33,388 nucleotides of DNA from Deltaproteobacteria bacterium (GTDB taxonomy: Bacteria; Myxococcota_A; UBA9160; UBA4427), in NCBI GenBank assembly GCA_019310385.1, contig JAFDEK010000039.1:1-33388 (forward strand). The letters run 5' to 3'. Positions 16,058-25,368 of the stretch are shown here, one piece after another. The notes below the pieces were generated by a model that searched no databases, was not told the DNA's origin, and worked only from the letters and a program-made list of their open reading frames with translations. Numbering within the stretch: the stretch's first letter is position 1; the number at the start of each line of letters is the position of its first letter. A program made the translations under genes and the position numbers.

Positions 16058-17608
16058 ATGCGCGACACCGTCACCCTAGCCTTGTGTCTTGCCATGCTCG
16101 CGGCCCCGGCAGGAGCGTACCCGCTCGACGGCTACCCGAGCACGGGGATTGCCAGACTGCAGCATCAGCGCCTGGTGCAGGAGGGGCAGCTCCGCGGAAA
16201 GAAGCGGCCCTCGGGCGAGCTGCTCCCGCTCGCGAAAGTCGACCTGCGCATGCTCGATCGTCCGAATTTCGAGCTTCCCGCGCCCGATCCGGTGCTCACC
16301 GACGAGCTGAAGCGGATGATCGGTCCGGACGTCGAACGCTACGGCATCGCGCTGCTAGACCTGTCCGACCCCGAGGCCCCACGTTATGCCGAGTACCACG
16401 GGCATCAGCTCCAGAATCCCGGCAGCGTCGGCAAGCTGCTCGTCGCGCTCGGCATCTTTCAGGCGCTCGCCGACATCTACCCGGACGATGTCGAGGCAAG
16501 GCTACGGATCCTGCGCAACACCGTCGTGACTGCCGACGAGTTCGCCCATCACGACCACCATACCGTTCGCTTCTGGGATCCGGAATCGCAGACGCTCGAG
16601 CGCCGCCCCATTGCGGACGGCGACCAGGGGACGCTCTACACCTATCTCGATTGGATGGTCTCACCGAGTTCGAACTCGGCGGCGGCGATGCTGGAGAAGC
16701 AGCTGATCTCGATCCGTCACTTCGGCAAGCGCTATCCGGTTTCATCCGAGGAGGAGGCGCAGTTCTACGCGGAAACCCCCAGGAAGAAGCTCAGTGAGAT
16801 CTTCCTGGACGCCATCACCAGCCCCGTGACTCGCAATGGCTTGAACATAGACGAGCTGCGACAGGGGAGCTTCTTCACACACCGCGGCAAGCAGCTGGTG
16901 CCCGGCACCTCGAGCTATGCCACTCCTCGCGAGTTCGTGCGGTTCATGCTCAAGATGGAGCAGGGCAAGCTGATCGACGAGTTCTCGAGCCGAGAGCTGA
17001 AGCGCCTCATGTACATCACCGAGGCCCGCATCCGCTACGGATCTTCCGGTGCGCTCTGGCCCTCGGCCGTCTACTTCAAGTCGGGTTCGCTCTACAGCTG
17101 TGAGAAGGAAGAGGGCTTCGTTTGCCAGAAGTACCACGGCAACAAGCGCAACTACATGAACTCGGTCGCGATCATCGAGACTCCGGCCGGGCAAGATCGC
17201 CTCTTCTACATGGTGGCGGTGCTCTCGAACGTTCTTCGCAAGAACTCCGCATCGGATCACCGGGACCTTGCCCGGGCCGTCCACGGCATGCTGCTCGGCG
17301 ACCATCCGGAGAGGCCGGTGCCGCAGGGCGAGCTGCCGCCGTCGGCGACCTATGGCGAAGGATTCATCGGCTACGAAGCCGAACGCCAGCAGGTGCGCTT
17401 CAAATTCGAGGTCCAGGAAGCGCTGAACGATCTCGGCTACGACACCGGAGGCATCGACGGTTCGTTGGGCCCAGCCTCGCGCAAAGCCATTCGGGCCTTC
17501 CAGGCCGCCGAGGGGCTTCCCGCGGACGGCAAGCCAAGCCAGGAGCTGCTCGCGCGCATGCGCGAGGTCGCCGTTCGCGAGGGTCGGGCGCGACCCAGCG
17601 CGCCTTAG
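16058..17608 (+). CDS. Secreted serine beta-lactamase-like hydrolase with peptidoglycan-binding domain
   Basis: The start is the ATG at 16058, which gives a clean signal peptide (cleavage after about residue 20); in-frame codons upstream overlap the previous gene and are rejected. The 516-residue protein has the three serine beta-lactamase/PBP motifs: Ser123-Val-Gly-Lys126, Ser204-Ser-Asn206 and Lys341-Ser-Gly343. A C-terminal peptidoglycan-binding type 1 domain (about 449-500; VQEALNDLGYDTGGIDGSLG) follows. It is likely a periplasmic or envelope DD-peptidase-type enzyme acting on peptidoglycan, or a class A beta-lactamase relative. The insert between the first two motifs is long, and Cys348 and Cys356 flank a loop that could hold a disulfide. 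Confidence 0.82.
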   Translation: MRDTVTLALCLAMLAAPAGAYPLDGYPSTGIARLQHQRLVQEGQLRGKKRPSGELLPLAKVDLRMLDRPNFELPAPDPVLTDELKRMIGPDVERYGIALLDLSDPEAPRYAEYHGHQLQNPGSVGKLLVALGIFQALADIYPDDVEARLRILRNTVVTADEFAHHDHHTVRFWDPESQTLERRPIADGDQGTLYTYLDWMVSPSSNSAAAMLEKQLISIRHFGKRYPVSSEEEAQFYAETPRKKLSEIFLDAITSPVTRNGLNIDELRQGSFFTHRGKQLVPGTSSYATPREFVRFMLKMEQGKLIDEFSSRELKRLMYITEARIRYGSSGALWPSAVYFKSGSLYSCEKEEGFVCQKYHGNKRNYMNSVAIIETPAGQDRLFYMVAVLSNVLRKNSASDHRDLARAVHGMLLGDHPERPVPQGELPPSATYGEGFIGYEAERQQVRFKFEVQEALNDLGYDTGGIDGSLGPASRKAIRAFQAAEGLPADGKPSQELLARMREVAVREGRARPSAP

Positions 17609-17614
17609 CCCTCC

Positions 17615-17635
17615 GAGCGATCCATGGGGTCGCTC
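17615..17635 (+). terminator. Hairpin after the serine hydrolase gene
   Basis: GAGCGATCC (17615-17623) pairs with GGGTCGCTC (17627-17635) over nine positions, including one T-G wobble, with a three-base loop, followed by TTCGTTGT. It begins seven bases after the stop and fits an intrinsic terminator. Confidence 0.6.
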
Positions 17636-17776
17636 TTCGTTGTACTATCGAAGGGCCGAACTTCCATGCTTCTCGCATGAGCGCTTCGGTCGAATTCGCG
17701 ACAGCGGCGCTACTCGACACCGGGCCGCTGCCCACGGATTCATGGCGATTCCCAGATCGACCCACAGGACGGCACC

Positions 17777-19198
17777 ATGCTCGAACTTCATGAGCTTTCC
17801 GCAACGGAGGTCCTCGCCGCATTCGAAGGCCGGGAGCTGTCGCCCGTGGAGTATCTGGAAGCGCTCATCCGGCGCGCGGAGGCGGTCGAAGCGGAGATCA
17901 ATGCCTTCGGTGACACGTACTTCGAAGAGGCGCTGCAGGCCGCGCGGCGGGCCGAGGTTGTGTACTCCAGCCGCAGCCGCGTGCCGCGGCCGCTCGAGGG
18001 ACTTCCCGTCGCCGTCAAGGACGAGGCCGAAATCGGCGGAAAGCGGACCACGAACGGCTCCCTCTTGCTGCAGGATCACATCGCCGAGGCCGACGAGCCC
18101 ATGGTCGAGCGGCTACTCGCCGCGGGAGCCATCGTGCATGCGCGCACGCTCACACCCGAGTTCTCGATCACCTTCTGGACTTCCTCCAGGCTGTGGGGCG
18201 TCACGCGCAATCCGTGGAACCTGGAGTACGACGTAGGCGGGTCCAGTGGGGGCTCCGCCGCGGCCCTCGCGGCAGGCACGACGCCACTCGCCACCGGGTC
18301 GGACATCGGTGGGTCGATCCGCGTCCCCGCCTCTTGCTGTGGTGTCGTTGGGTACAAGCCCGCCTACGGTCGGATCCCGCAGCTGCCGCCGGACGGGCTG
18401 GACCACTGGTGCCACCTCGGCCCTCTCGCACGGACGGTCGTCGACGCGGCGCTTCTTGCGGACACGCTGGTCGGCCCGGACGCGCGCGACCATGCCAGTC
18501 TTCGCCCGGCCCTGCGCATCGGACACCCGACCGGGGACGTCGCTGGGATTCGGATCGCCGTTTCGCAAGATCTCGGGGATTGGCCGGTGGTGGAGTCGGT
18601 GCGCTCCGCCGTCAGGACCACAGCCGACGTGCTTCGCGATCTGGGAGCGGTGGTCGAGGAGGTCCCTCTCAGGATCGAGCGGTCGCTGCTCGCCACGGCG
18701 GGCAATGCCCACTACGCCGCCATCTTTGCCGCCTATGTCGCTGAGATGATCGAGGGCAAGGAAGATCTCGCGAATCCCTACACCCGAACGTGGCTCGCGT
18801 CTCTCGACGACGCTCCCACGCTCTTGCAGGGCCTGGCTGCAGAGGGCGAGATCACGCGCAGGCTGGGTGACACTCTCGATCGTTTCGATGCGCTGCTCTG
18901 CCCCACGATGGCGATCCCTGCCTACCGCGCCGGCGTCGATTACTGCGCCGAGCCTGTCGTGATCGACGGGGTGAACTACGACGGCATGCGTGAAGTCTGC
19001 CTCAGCGAGGTCTTCAACCCAGCGGGTCGGTGCCCGGTGATCACGCTGCCCGCGGGTCGCGATCCCGCCGGTGTCCCGATCGGGCTGCAGATCGTCGGGC
19101 GAAGCTACGAAGACCTGAAGGTGTTCGCGATCGCTGCAGCGCTCGAAGCCGCGCAGCCGTGGCCGCACATCGCTCCGCCCCGCTCACGGGACATCTAG
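17777..19198 (+). CDS. Amidase-signature family hydrolase
   Basis: The 473-residue protein has the amidase signature with its Ser-cisSer-Lys triad: Lys81 (PVAVKDE), cis-Ser156 (GGSSGGSAAALAAG) and nucleophile Ser180 (GSDIGGSIRVP). The family hydrolyses amides or related acyl compounds in the cytoplasm; without GatC/GatB nearby and with an unusual mid-region, this is not the GatA subunit but a stand-alone amidase. Length is usual for the family. No signal peptide is seen. An SDR gene follows 43 bases downstream on the same strand, suggesting that the two act in one catabolic route, with the substrate unknown. Confidence 0.9.
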   Translation: MLELHELSATEVLAAFEGRELSPVEYLEALIRRAEAVEAEINAFGDTYFEEALQAARRAEVVYSSRSRVPRPLEGLPVAVKDEAEIGGKRTTNGSLLLQDHIAEADEPMVERLLAAGAIVHARTLTPEFSITFWTSSRLWGVTRNPWNLEYDVGGSSGGSAAALAAGTTPLATGSDIGGSIRVPASCCGVVGYKPAYGRIPQLPPDGLDHWCHLGPLARTVVDAALLADTLVGPDARDHASLRPALRIGHPTGDVAGIRIAVSQDLGDWPVVESVRSAVRTTADVLRDLGAVVEEVPLRIERSLLATAGNAHYAAIFAAYVAEMIEGKEDLANPYTRTWLASLDDAPTLLQGLAAEGEITRRLGDTLDRFDALLCPTMAIPAYRAGVDYCAEPVVIDGVNYDGMREVCLSEVFNPAGRCPVITLPAGRDPAGVPIGLQIVGRSYEDLKVFAIAAALEAAQPWPHIAPPRSRDI

Positions 19199-19241
19199 AG
19201 CTCGCCGCAGACCGCGCCGAGCGGATCAAAGGAGAGTGAAA

Positions 19242-20030
19242 ATGGGCAGATTCGATGGAAAGGTCGCGCTGGTAACCGGTGGAGCGTCGGGAATCGGGGC
19301 CGCGACCCTACGCCGGCTGGCGAGCGAGGGCGCCGCGGTGGTCTGCGCGGATATCGACGACGAGCGGGGCGAGACCTTCGCCGCGGAGCTGCGGGAGAGC
19401 GGTGCCGCGGCAAGCTTCGTCCACTGCGACGTCGGCGAGCTCTCCCAGGTGGAGGCAGCCGTCGCCAGGGCCGTGGAGGAGCACGGCGGCCTCGACATCA
19501 TGCACAACAACGCGGCCTGGTCCGGCGGCGGCTGGGTGGCCGACATCCCGCCCGAAGACTGGGACCGCAGCATCCGCATCATGCTGACAGCGGTCTTCTA
19601 CGGCTGCCGCTCCGCCATCCCCGCCATGCTGGAGCGGGGCGGCGGCTCCATCGTCAACACGGCCTCCATCGAGGCCTTCGGAGGCGAGATGCTCGCCTCG
19701 CCCTACACCACCGCCAAGGCGGGGGTCGTGAACTTCACCCGCAACGTCGCGATCGAATACGGGCGCAAGGGCATCCGGGCCAACTCCATCTGCCCGGGCA
19801 TCGTCGACACCCCCATGTTCGACGTCATGGCCACCTTCTCCAAGCGTACGCGCAAGGAGATGGCCGAGCTTCACGCCATCGGGCGCGTGATCCGCCCCGA
19901 GGAGATCGCCTCGGTGGTGGCCTTCCTGTGCAGTGAGGACGCCTCGGCGATCACCGGCGCGGCACTCGTGGTCGACGGCGGCCTCACGGCCTCGCTGAAC
20001 CTGGGAGGCCACGATCCCCTGATCGACTGA
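19242..20030 (+). CDS. Classical short-chain dehydrogenase/reductase
   Basis: The 262-residue protein carries the classical SDR marks: TGGASGIG (12-19), NNAA near 89-92, Ser142, and YxxxK with Tyr155 and Lys159. The Asp at the end of beta strand 2 (ADID) predicts NAD rather than NADP. The ATG at 19242 is eight bases after AAAGGAG; a GTG two codons earlier is less well placed. It oxidises or reduces a hydroxyl or carbonyl group of an unknown substrate. It is probably co-transcribed with the amidase. Confidence 0.9.
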   Translation: MGRFDGKVALVTGGASGIGAATLRRLASEGAAVVCADIDDERGETFAAELRESGAAASFVHCDVGELSQVEAAVARAVEEHGGLDIMHNNAAWSGGGWVADIPPEDWDRSIRIMLTAVFYGCRSAIPAMLERGGGSIVNTASIEAFGGEMLASPYTTAKAGVVNFTRNVAIEYGRKGIRANSICPGIVDTPMFDVMATFSKRTRKEMAELHAIGRVIRPEEIASVVAFLCSEDASAITGAALVVDGGLTASLNLGGHDPLID

Positions 20031-20112
20031 TCGACCGAAGGAGAAGGCCGGAGCTGCTTCACGCACCCCCGACGCGGCGAGATCACAGCGATGAAGCGAC
20101 CGGGAAGCGCGG

Positions 20113-20358
20113 CTACTTTCGCTTCAATTGCTCCGAGTTTTCCTGGACGAAGGCGCGGATGGCTTCGCCTTCGCCGAGAATCAGATCCCATTCGTCGGCG
20201 TAGAAGGTGACGGGAAATCGGCGGATGCCGTAGAGGGAAACCGCTCCCTTCTGGCTCACCTGGAGCCGCAGGACTTCCTTCTTCTGGGCCTTGAGGGTCT
20301 CGTTCTCGGCGCGCAGTCGTTCGAGCTCCGCCCGCAGGTCGTCGTCGTTTTCGCTCAT
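20113..20358 (-). CDS. Small conserved protein with N-terminal coiled coil
   Basis: The ATG at 20358 follows GGAGA by six bases and gives 81 residues. Residues 7-30 (LRAELERLRAENETLKA) form a heptad-rich coiled coil. The rest (SQKGAVSLYGIRRFPVTFYADEW, here split as SQKGAVSLYG and RRFPVTFYADEW) matches a short domain I remember from many proteobacterial hypothetical proteins of the form KGAVSVYGLGRFPVTLY. No enzymatic motif is seen and function is unknown. It lies 109 bases downstream of acr3 on the same strand and could share its transcript, though a link to arsenic is not implied by sequence. Confidence 0.75.
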   Translation of the reverse strand: MSENDDDLRAELERLRAENETLKAQKKEVLRLQVSQKGAVSLYGIRRFPVTFYADEWDLILGEGEAIRAFVQENSEQLKRK

Positions 20359-20467
20359 GTCGTCTCCGTCGGGGCGAGAAGCGGAACCGTAGCGCGACCG
20401 ATCGGAAGTGCCATTCGCCGAATTGCCATCGACTTCCCGAGGGCCCCGACCGCTCCGCCTGCCTCCC

Positions 20468-21568
20468 CTACGAGGCGACACCCACCGGCGTCGCAGCAGC
20501 GCTGAACGCGCCGCGGGTCCGATTTGCGAAGGCGACCAGCGACAGCATCACGGGCACCTCGACCAATACGCCCACCACCGTGGTCAGCGCCGCGCCGCTG
20601 TCGAGGCCGAAGAGGCTGATCGCCACAGCGACTGCGAGCTCGAAGAAGTTGGAGGTGCCGATCATGGCCGCCGGCGCCGCGATGGAGAAGGGAAGCTTCC
20701 AGGCCCAGGCCCAGCTGTAGGCAATGGCGAAGATCCCGTAGCTCTGGATGAGCAGGGGAATGGCGAGCAGAAGGATCAGGCCGGGCTGGCCGACGATGCG
20801 CGGCCCCTGAAAGGCGAAGAGCAGCACCACGGTCGCGAGCAGACCGAGGATCGTGAAGGGCTTGAGCCGGTGGGTGAAGGCCTCGACCCTTGCCTCGCCA
20901 CCCTGGGGACCGGCGCTGAGCCAACGCCGGGTGAGGTAGCCCGCCGCCAGGGGAATCACGACGTAGAGCAGCACCGAGAGCAGGAGCGTGGACCAGGGGA
21001 CCAGCACGTCGGTCACGCCCAGCAGGAGTGCGACGATGGGCGCGAAGGCGAAGACCATGATGAGGTCGTTCAGCGAGACCTGCACCAGCGTATAGGTCGC
21101 GTCACCGCGCGTGAGCTGGCTCCACACGAAGACCATCGCTGTGCAAGGCGCGGCGCCGAGCAGGATCATGCCCGCGATGTACTGCTTGGCGTCTTCGGGA
21201 CTCACCCAGCTGGCGAAGATGACCTCGAAGAAGAGCACGCCCAACGCCGCCATGCTGAAGGGCTTGACGAGCCAGTTCACCACCAGGGTGATGACGAGGC
21301 CCTTGGGACGATCTCCGATGTGGCTCAGGGAGGAGAAGTCCACATTGACCATCATCGGGTAGATCATCACCCAGATGAGCAGCGCCACGAGCAGGTTGAC
21401 CCGGGCCAGCTCGAGGCTCGCCAGCCAGACGAAGGCCTGGGGGAAGAGCGTACCCAGCGCGATGCCAGCGGCGATGCAGAGGGCGACCCACACGCTCAGA
21501 TATCGCTCGAAGACACCCAAGGGCGCATGCTCGCTACCGCTGGCCACCACCTCGCCTTGTACGGGCAC
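20468..21568 (-). CDS. acr3: Arsenite efflux transporter ACR3
   Basis: The 366-residue protein has about ten transmembrane helices and the ACR3 hallmarks: [26 protein letters not shown] with the essential Cys142, and [12 protein letters not shown] with the conserved TM9 Glu. It extrudes arsenite through the inner membrane by proton antiport. The start is GTG, five to six bases after AGGAGG. It is transcribed divergently from arsR-arsC, from which it is separated by 95 bases, so ArsR probably controls both directions. Confidence 0.95.
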   Translation of the reverse strand: MPVQGEVVASGSEHAPLGVFERYLSVWVALCIAAGIALGTLFPQAFVWLASLELARVNLLVALLIWVMIYPMMVNVDFSSLSHIGDRPKGLVITLVVNWLVKPFSMAALGVLFFEVIFASWVSPEDAKQYIAGMILLGAAPCTAMVFVWSQLTRGDATYTLVQVSLNDLIMVFAFAPIVALLLGVTDVLVPWSTLLLSVLLYVVIPLAAGYLTRRWLSAGPQGGEARVEAFTHRLKPFTILGLLATVVLLFAFQGPRIVGQPGLILLLAIPLLIQSYGIFAIAYSWAWAWKLPFSIAAPAAMIGTSNFFELAVAVAISLFGLDSGAALTTVVGVLVEVPVMLSLVAFANRTRGAFSAAATPVGVAS

Positions 21569-21626
21569 GATCCCTCCTCGCGCGACCCGGGCCGCAAAGT
21601 CCGAGCGCTCTCCCTCGATCTCGCCC

Positions 21627-21666
21627 TTGACCCCGGGCGTCTGTCATATACGATAACCCATATATG
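21627..21666 (+). promoter_or_regulatory. arsR promoter and candidate ArsR operator
   Basis: TTGACC (21627-21632) and TACGAT (21649-21654), 16 bases apart, make a fair sigma-70 promoter. An inverted repeat CATATA (21645-21650) - N10 - TATATG (21661-21666) overlaps the -10 box and runs into the arsR start codon at 21664. This placement suits repression by ArsR. The expected transcription start is at or within about three bases of the ATG. Confidence 0.6.
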
Positions 21667-22023
21667 ACTGTGGCTGCCACCAATTCGCTTCCCGAGCCCA
21701 CGAGCCTCTTCAGCGCATTCGCGGACGAGACCCGGCTGCGCATCCTCAATCTGCTCGCCGCCGGTGAGCTCTGCGTCTGCGATCTGTGCGAGGTGCTCGG
21801 GGAGATCCAGCCGAAGGTCTCGCGTCACCTCGCCACCCTGCGGCGGGTCGGCCTCGTGGAGGTGCGGCGGGAGGGCAAGTGGAAGTACTACTCGATCGCC
21901 GAGGCTTCCTCCCCGCTCCAGCGCGCGCTGCTGGGCTGCGTACGCTCCTGCCTGGGCGAGCTCGACGAGCTCTCCCGCGATCGCGAGCGGCTGCGCGACC
22001 ACGCCAGCCGCTGCCCCTCCTGA
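21664..22023 (+). CDS. arsR: ArsR-family arsenite-responsive repressor
   Basis: The 119-residue winged-helix protein carries ELCVCDLCEVLG, with Cys37, Cys39 and Cys42 at the alpha-3 As(III) site of the E. coli ArsR type. The recognition helix follows (PKVSRHLATLRRVGLV). Arsenite binding releases it from DNA. Extra Cys92, Cys96 and Cys117 near the C-terminus could form a further metal site. There is no Shine-Dalgarno before the ATG, and the promoter places the transcript start next to it, so the mRNA may be leaderless. arsC follows 34 bases later. Confidence 0.94.
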   Translation: MTVAATNSLPEPTSLFSAFADETRLRILNLLAAGELCVCDLCEVLGEIQPKVSRHLATLRRVGLVEVRREGKWKYYSIAEASSPLQRALLGCVRSCLGELDELSRDRERLRDHASRCPS

Positions 22024-22057
22024 CAGCCCCGACCCCGAGCAGAAAGGGGGCAGCCCA

Positions 22058-22570
22058 TTGCCCGACAAGGTCTACAACACCCTCTTCCTGTGTACGGGCA
22101 ACTCCGCCCGCAGCATCCTCGCCGAGGCGATCCTGAATCGCATCGGCGAGGGACGCTTCCGCGCCTTCAGCGCCGGCAGCCATCCGACGGGAGAGGTCAA
22201 CCCCATGGCGCTCGAAGTTCTCGGCGAGCGCGGCTACGAGCTGTCGAGCCTGCGCAGCAAGAGCTGGGAGGAGTTCGCCGCTCCCGAAGCCCCGCAGCTC
22301 GATTTCGTCTTCACGGTCTGCGACGACGCGGCCGGTGAGGCCTGCCCGCTCTGGCCGGGGCAGCCGGTGACCGCCCATTGGGGCCTGCAGGATCCTGCCG
22401 CCTTGGAAGGTCCTCCCGAAGAGCGACGTCGGGCCTTTCGCCGCGCCTACGTCGTCGTCGAGCGCCGCATCGAGCTCTTCGCACAGCTCGGGGTGGAAGC
22501 GCTGGAAGGGCGCAGCCTGCAGTCACAGCTCGAGGCCATCGGCAAGGCCCAGCCGGGCGGGGTCGGGTGA
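22058..22570 (+). CDS. arsC: Arsenate reductase ArsC, low-molecular-weight phosphatase type
   Basis: The best start is TTG at 22058, with AAAGGGGG seven bases upstream; no ATG or GTG fits. The 170-residue product has the P-loop CTGNSARS (Cys12-Ser19) and two further cysteines, Cys88 and Cys96 (VCDDAAGEAC), as in thioredoxin-coupled ArsC. It reduces arsenate to arsenite, which ACR3 then exports. LRSKSWEEF and PVTAHWGLQDPA are typical of this subfamily. The C-terminus (about 150-170) is loosely conserved. It is co-transcribed with arsR and ends 34 bases from the stop of the convergent lipid-kinase gene. Confidence 0.93.
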   Translation: MPDKVYNTLFLCTGNSARSILAEAILNRIGEGRFRAFSAGSHPTGEVNPMALEVLGERGYELSSLRSKSWEEFAAPEAPQLDFVFTVCDDAAGEACPLWPGQPVTAHWGLQDPAALEGPPEERRRAFRRAYVVVERRIELFAQLGVEALEGRSLQSQLEAIGKAQPGGVG

Positions 22571-22604
22571 GACAGGCGGCGTGGGCTCGAGGCGCCGCAC
22601 AGAC

Positions 22605-23573
22605 TCAGTCGCGCTCCGCAGCCTCCGCACCCTCCACGCCCTCCACACTCTCCACGCCGAAGAGCGTGAGCGCCCGGGGCAGGACTTCGAGGGTCACCGG
22701 CAAGGTTCCCAGGGGATCCCCGTCGACGTCCAGCCAGACCCGGCCGGGCGCCGCGCTGGCCTCGATGCAGGTTCCGCGACACCAGGACGCCTCGGGATGA
22801 CGCAGATGGGTGCCGCGATACAGGGAAGGAAATCGGGCAAGTAGCCTGGCCTTGGACGCGCCGCCCACCACGACCACATCGAGCTGCCCGTCGTCGAGCC
22901 GCGCCTCTGGCGCGATCTGCATCCCTCCGCCGAAGTAACGGCCGTTGGCCGCCGCAGCGAGAGCGAGCGGGCCCTCGTGGACGAGCTCGCCGTCGACCCG
23001 GATCGCGACCTCCTCGGCTCGATAGCGCACGATGCCGCGCAGCGTTCCGATGAAGAAGGAGACTCGGCCACCCAGGAACTTGGGGGCCTGATTGACGAGC
23101 ACGTCGACGAGACCGCTGATCCCGAAGCTGGTCACGTTGAGGAAGTAGCCGACGCGCTCTTCGCCTGCGCGATCCCGGTAGCGGAGACGACCCGCGTCCA
23201 CACACCGCGTCTTGCCCAGGCGCAGCGCCGCGATTGCGGCGTCGAGGGTGCGCGGGATGCCCAGCGTACGCAGGAAGTCGCCGCCGGTGCCGAGGGGAAG
23301 CAGGCCTACCTCCACCTTGCTCGCGAGGTCGGCCGCCAGCAGGCCGCTCACCACCTCGTTCGCGGTGCCGTCGCCCCCGGCCACCACGATTCGCCGCGCG
23401 CCGGATTGGGCGGCCTCCCGCGCGATCCGCTCCCCATCGCGTGGGCCGCGGGTCCGCTCCACCGCGAGCTCCCCGAGTGCTGCGCGCAGTCGTGCCTCGA
23501 CCTCGCCCCAACGCCGTCCGGTGGCCCCGCTGCGGCTCGCGGGGTTCGAGATCACGAGGGTCTGGGCCGGCAT
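22605..23573 (-). CDS. Diacylglycerol kinase-family lipid kinase
   Basis: The start is the ATG at 23573, placed just before the first beta strand (AQTLVISNPASR); the longer frame lacks family similarity. The 322-residue protein has the DAGK catalytic motif GGDGTANEV (66-74) and LPLGTGGDFLRTLG (92-105), where most relatives have Asn for the second Gly of GTGG. Such DgkB/YegS-type enzymes phosphorylate diacylglycerol or related lipids at the membrane face. It lies 109 bases behind glpD on the same strand. The tail (VEGVEGAEAAERD) is low-complexity. The exact lipid substrate is unknown. Confidence 0.88.
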   Translation of the reverse strand: MPAQTLVISNPASRSGATGRRWGEVEARLRAALGELAVERTRGPRDGERIAREAAQSGARRIVVAGGDGTANEVVSGLLAADLASKVEVGLLPLGTGGDFLRTLGIPRTLDAAIAALRLGKTRCVDAGRLRYRDRAGEERVGYFLNVTSFGISGLVDVLVNQAPKFLGGRVSFFIGTLRGIVRYRAEEVAIRVDGELVHEGPLALAAAANGRYFGGGMQIAPEARLDDGQLDVVVVGGASKARLLARFPSLYRGTHLRHPEASWCRGTCIEASAAPGRVWLDVDGDPLGTLPVTLEVLPRALTLFGVESVEGVEGAEAAERD

Positions 23574-23682
23574 GTGCCGCAGTATACCGGCGAGGTCGGC
23601 AGCGCGAGGCGACGCGACCGGCGCTCTCAAGGCGACGCTGGAGCGAATCCCGGTCCGCGTGCGGCCACTTCGGGTGCGGCGC

Positions 23683-25368
23683 TCAGGCCGCGCTGCGACG
23701 AGTGGCCTTGCGAGCTCCATCGCACGCGTTGGACACGATCTGGTAGCTGCTCCCCACCGCTTCCCGGTAGGCGTCTGCCTCGGCCCGGGCCCGGGCCCGA
23801 TCCCAGCCCGCCGCCGCAGCGGCCACCTCGGCGATGCGATCGAGCTGCAGCAGACCCTGCCCTTCGGCGAAGATCACCATGCGAAGCCGGCGCTCGAGCA
23901 GGTCGCAGAGGCTGGCCGGGCACTCGCTGCGGAAGGCCCAGGGGATCTCCGCGTAGCTGTAGCGCGAGGCGCCCACGGGCTCGTGGAGCTCGGCGCTCGC
24001 CTCCTCGAAGAGCGTGAGCGCGTCGGCGCCGTAAGTGCGCACCAGATACTCGGCCCGCCAGCCCGCCACAGCGAAGCGTTCTGCGAGCGCAGACTCGAGC
24101 TCGATGGGATCGAATCCGTCGTCGCGCAAGGGGAGCTCCGCGGTGCGGCTCGGACCCAGCCCCCCACGCCGCGCGGCCGGAAGCTCTTCCAGCGCCAGAT
24201 CGACGATGCGCTCCCCCATGGCGCGGTAGGTGGTGAGCTTGCCGCCGGCAACGGAGATGAGACCGCTCGGGTCGCGATAGATCCGGTCCTCCCGGGAGAC
24301 CGAGCTCGGCGGTCGCTCCTCGCTGGGCGACGCCGCCAGGGGACGCACGCCGGCGAAGACCGATCGCAGGTCGTTGGTGGTGAGGCACACGCGCGGAAAG
24401 GCCGCGTTCACGGCCGAGAGCAGGTAATGCACCTCTTCGATGCGCACGGCCGGCCCGTCGATCTCGTCACTGAAGTCGTCCGTGGTGCCGACGAGCAACA
24501 CCTCCTCCCAGGGCGAGACAAAGACGTAGCGACCGTCGCTGGCCTCGATGAGCACCGCGCACTCCACGGGCAGGCGCGCGCGCGGAATCACCAGGTGGAT
24601 TCCCTTGGCGGGGCGCAGCTCGGGCCGCTCGACAGGTCGGTCGAGGCCGCGAACGCGCTCGACCGCAGGACCGGCGGCATTCACGACGACGCCGGCATTC
24701 AACACATAGCTGCGCCGGGTCAGGTTGTCGCGCACCCGCGCCCCGCTGAGCCGGCCGTCGCGGCCGCGGGTCAGCTCGTAGACCTCGGCGTGGTTGACCG
24801 CTTCGCCGCCCAGGCGGCGCGCGCTCTTCAGGCTCTCGAGCACGAGCCGCACGTCGTCCACCTGGGCATCGGTATAGAACCCCGCTCCGCGCAGCCCGGC
24901 ATCGCGCAGGCCCGGCACCCGCCGCAGGATCTCCTGAGAGCCCAGCATCCGCGTGCGCGCGCTCGGCCGGAAGTTCGCGAGCATGGAGTAGGCGAGCATG
25001 GCGGCCCGCACCTGCCACAACGGAAACTTGCTCCCCGCGTAGGCGGGAAACACGAAGGGCAGCGGACGCACGAGATGGCGGTTGTGGGCCAGCAGCAGAT
25101 CGCGCTCGCGGCAGGCCTCGCGGATGAGCCGCAGATTTCCTTCGCCGAGGTAGCGCAGCCCGCCGTGGATCATCTTCGAGGAGCGGCTCGAAGTGCCGGC
25201 CGCGAAGTCGCGCCGCTCCACCAGCAGCGCCCGCAGCCCGCGGCTCGCGGCGTCCCGCAACACCCCCGCGCCCGTAATCCCGCCGCCCACCACGAGCAGG
25301 TCGACGCCCTCGCGCTCGGCGCACTCGAGGGCCTCGCAGCGCTCCGTTGCGCTCCAACGCGGCGTCAC
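23683..25368 (-). CDS. glpD: Glycerol-3-phosphate dehydrogenase, FAD-dependent
   Basis: The start is GTG at 25368, overlapping the stop of the upstream gene by four bases (GTGA). The 561-residue protein has the FAD-binding motif VVGGGITGAG (27-36), the GlpD signature SSRSSKMIHGGLRYL (60-74) and a C-terminal DAO_C-type domain (about 395-520, RTYGADA). It oxidises sn-glycerol-3-phosphate to dihydroxyacetone phosphate and feeds electrons to quinone at the inner membrane. It is somewhat longer than E. coli GlpD (501), mainly at the C-terminus. The upstream gene is an alkyl-DHAP-synthase-like protein, and DHAP could link the two. Confidence 0.93.
   Translation of the reverse strand: MTPRWSATERCEALECAEREGVDLLVVGGGITGAGVLRDAASRGLRALLVERRDFAAGTSSRSSKMIHGGLRYLGEGNLRLIREACRERDLLLAHNRHLVRPLPFVFPAYAGSKFPLWQVRAAMLAYSMLANFRPSARTRMLGSQEILRRVPGLRDAGLRGAGFYTDAQVDDVRLVLESLKSARRLGGEAVNHAEVYELTRGRDGRLSGARVRDNLTRRSYVLNAGVVVNAAGPAVERVRGLDRPVERPELRPAKGIHLVIPRARLPVECAVLIEASDGRYVFVSPWEEVLLVGTTDDFSDEIDGPAVRIEEVHYLLSAVNAAFPRVCLTTNDLRSVFAGVRPLAASPSEERPPSSVSREDRIYRDPSGLISVAGGKLTTYRAMGERIVDLALEELPAARRGGLGPSRTAELPLRDDGFDPIELESALAERFAVAGWRAEYLVRTYGADALTLFEEASAELHEPVGASRYSYAEIPWAFRSECPASLCDLLERRLRMVIFAEGQGLLQLDRIAEVAAAAAGWDRARARAEADAYREAVGSSYQIVSNACDGARKATRRSAA

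Noticed and set aside
21764..22057. ArsC read as an N-terminally extended protein through arsR
   Set aside because: The extension is an out-of-frame reading of arsR; a TTG with a Shine-Dalgarno at 22058 begins at the family's normal N-terminus.
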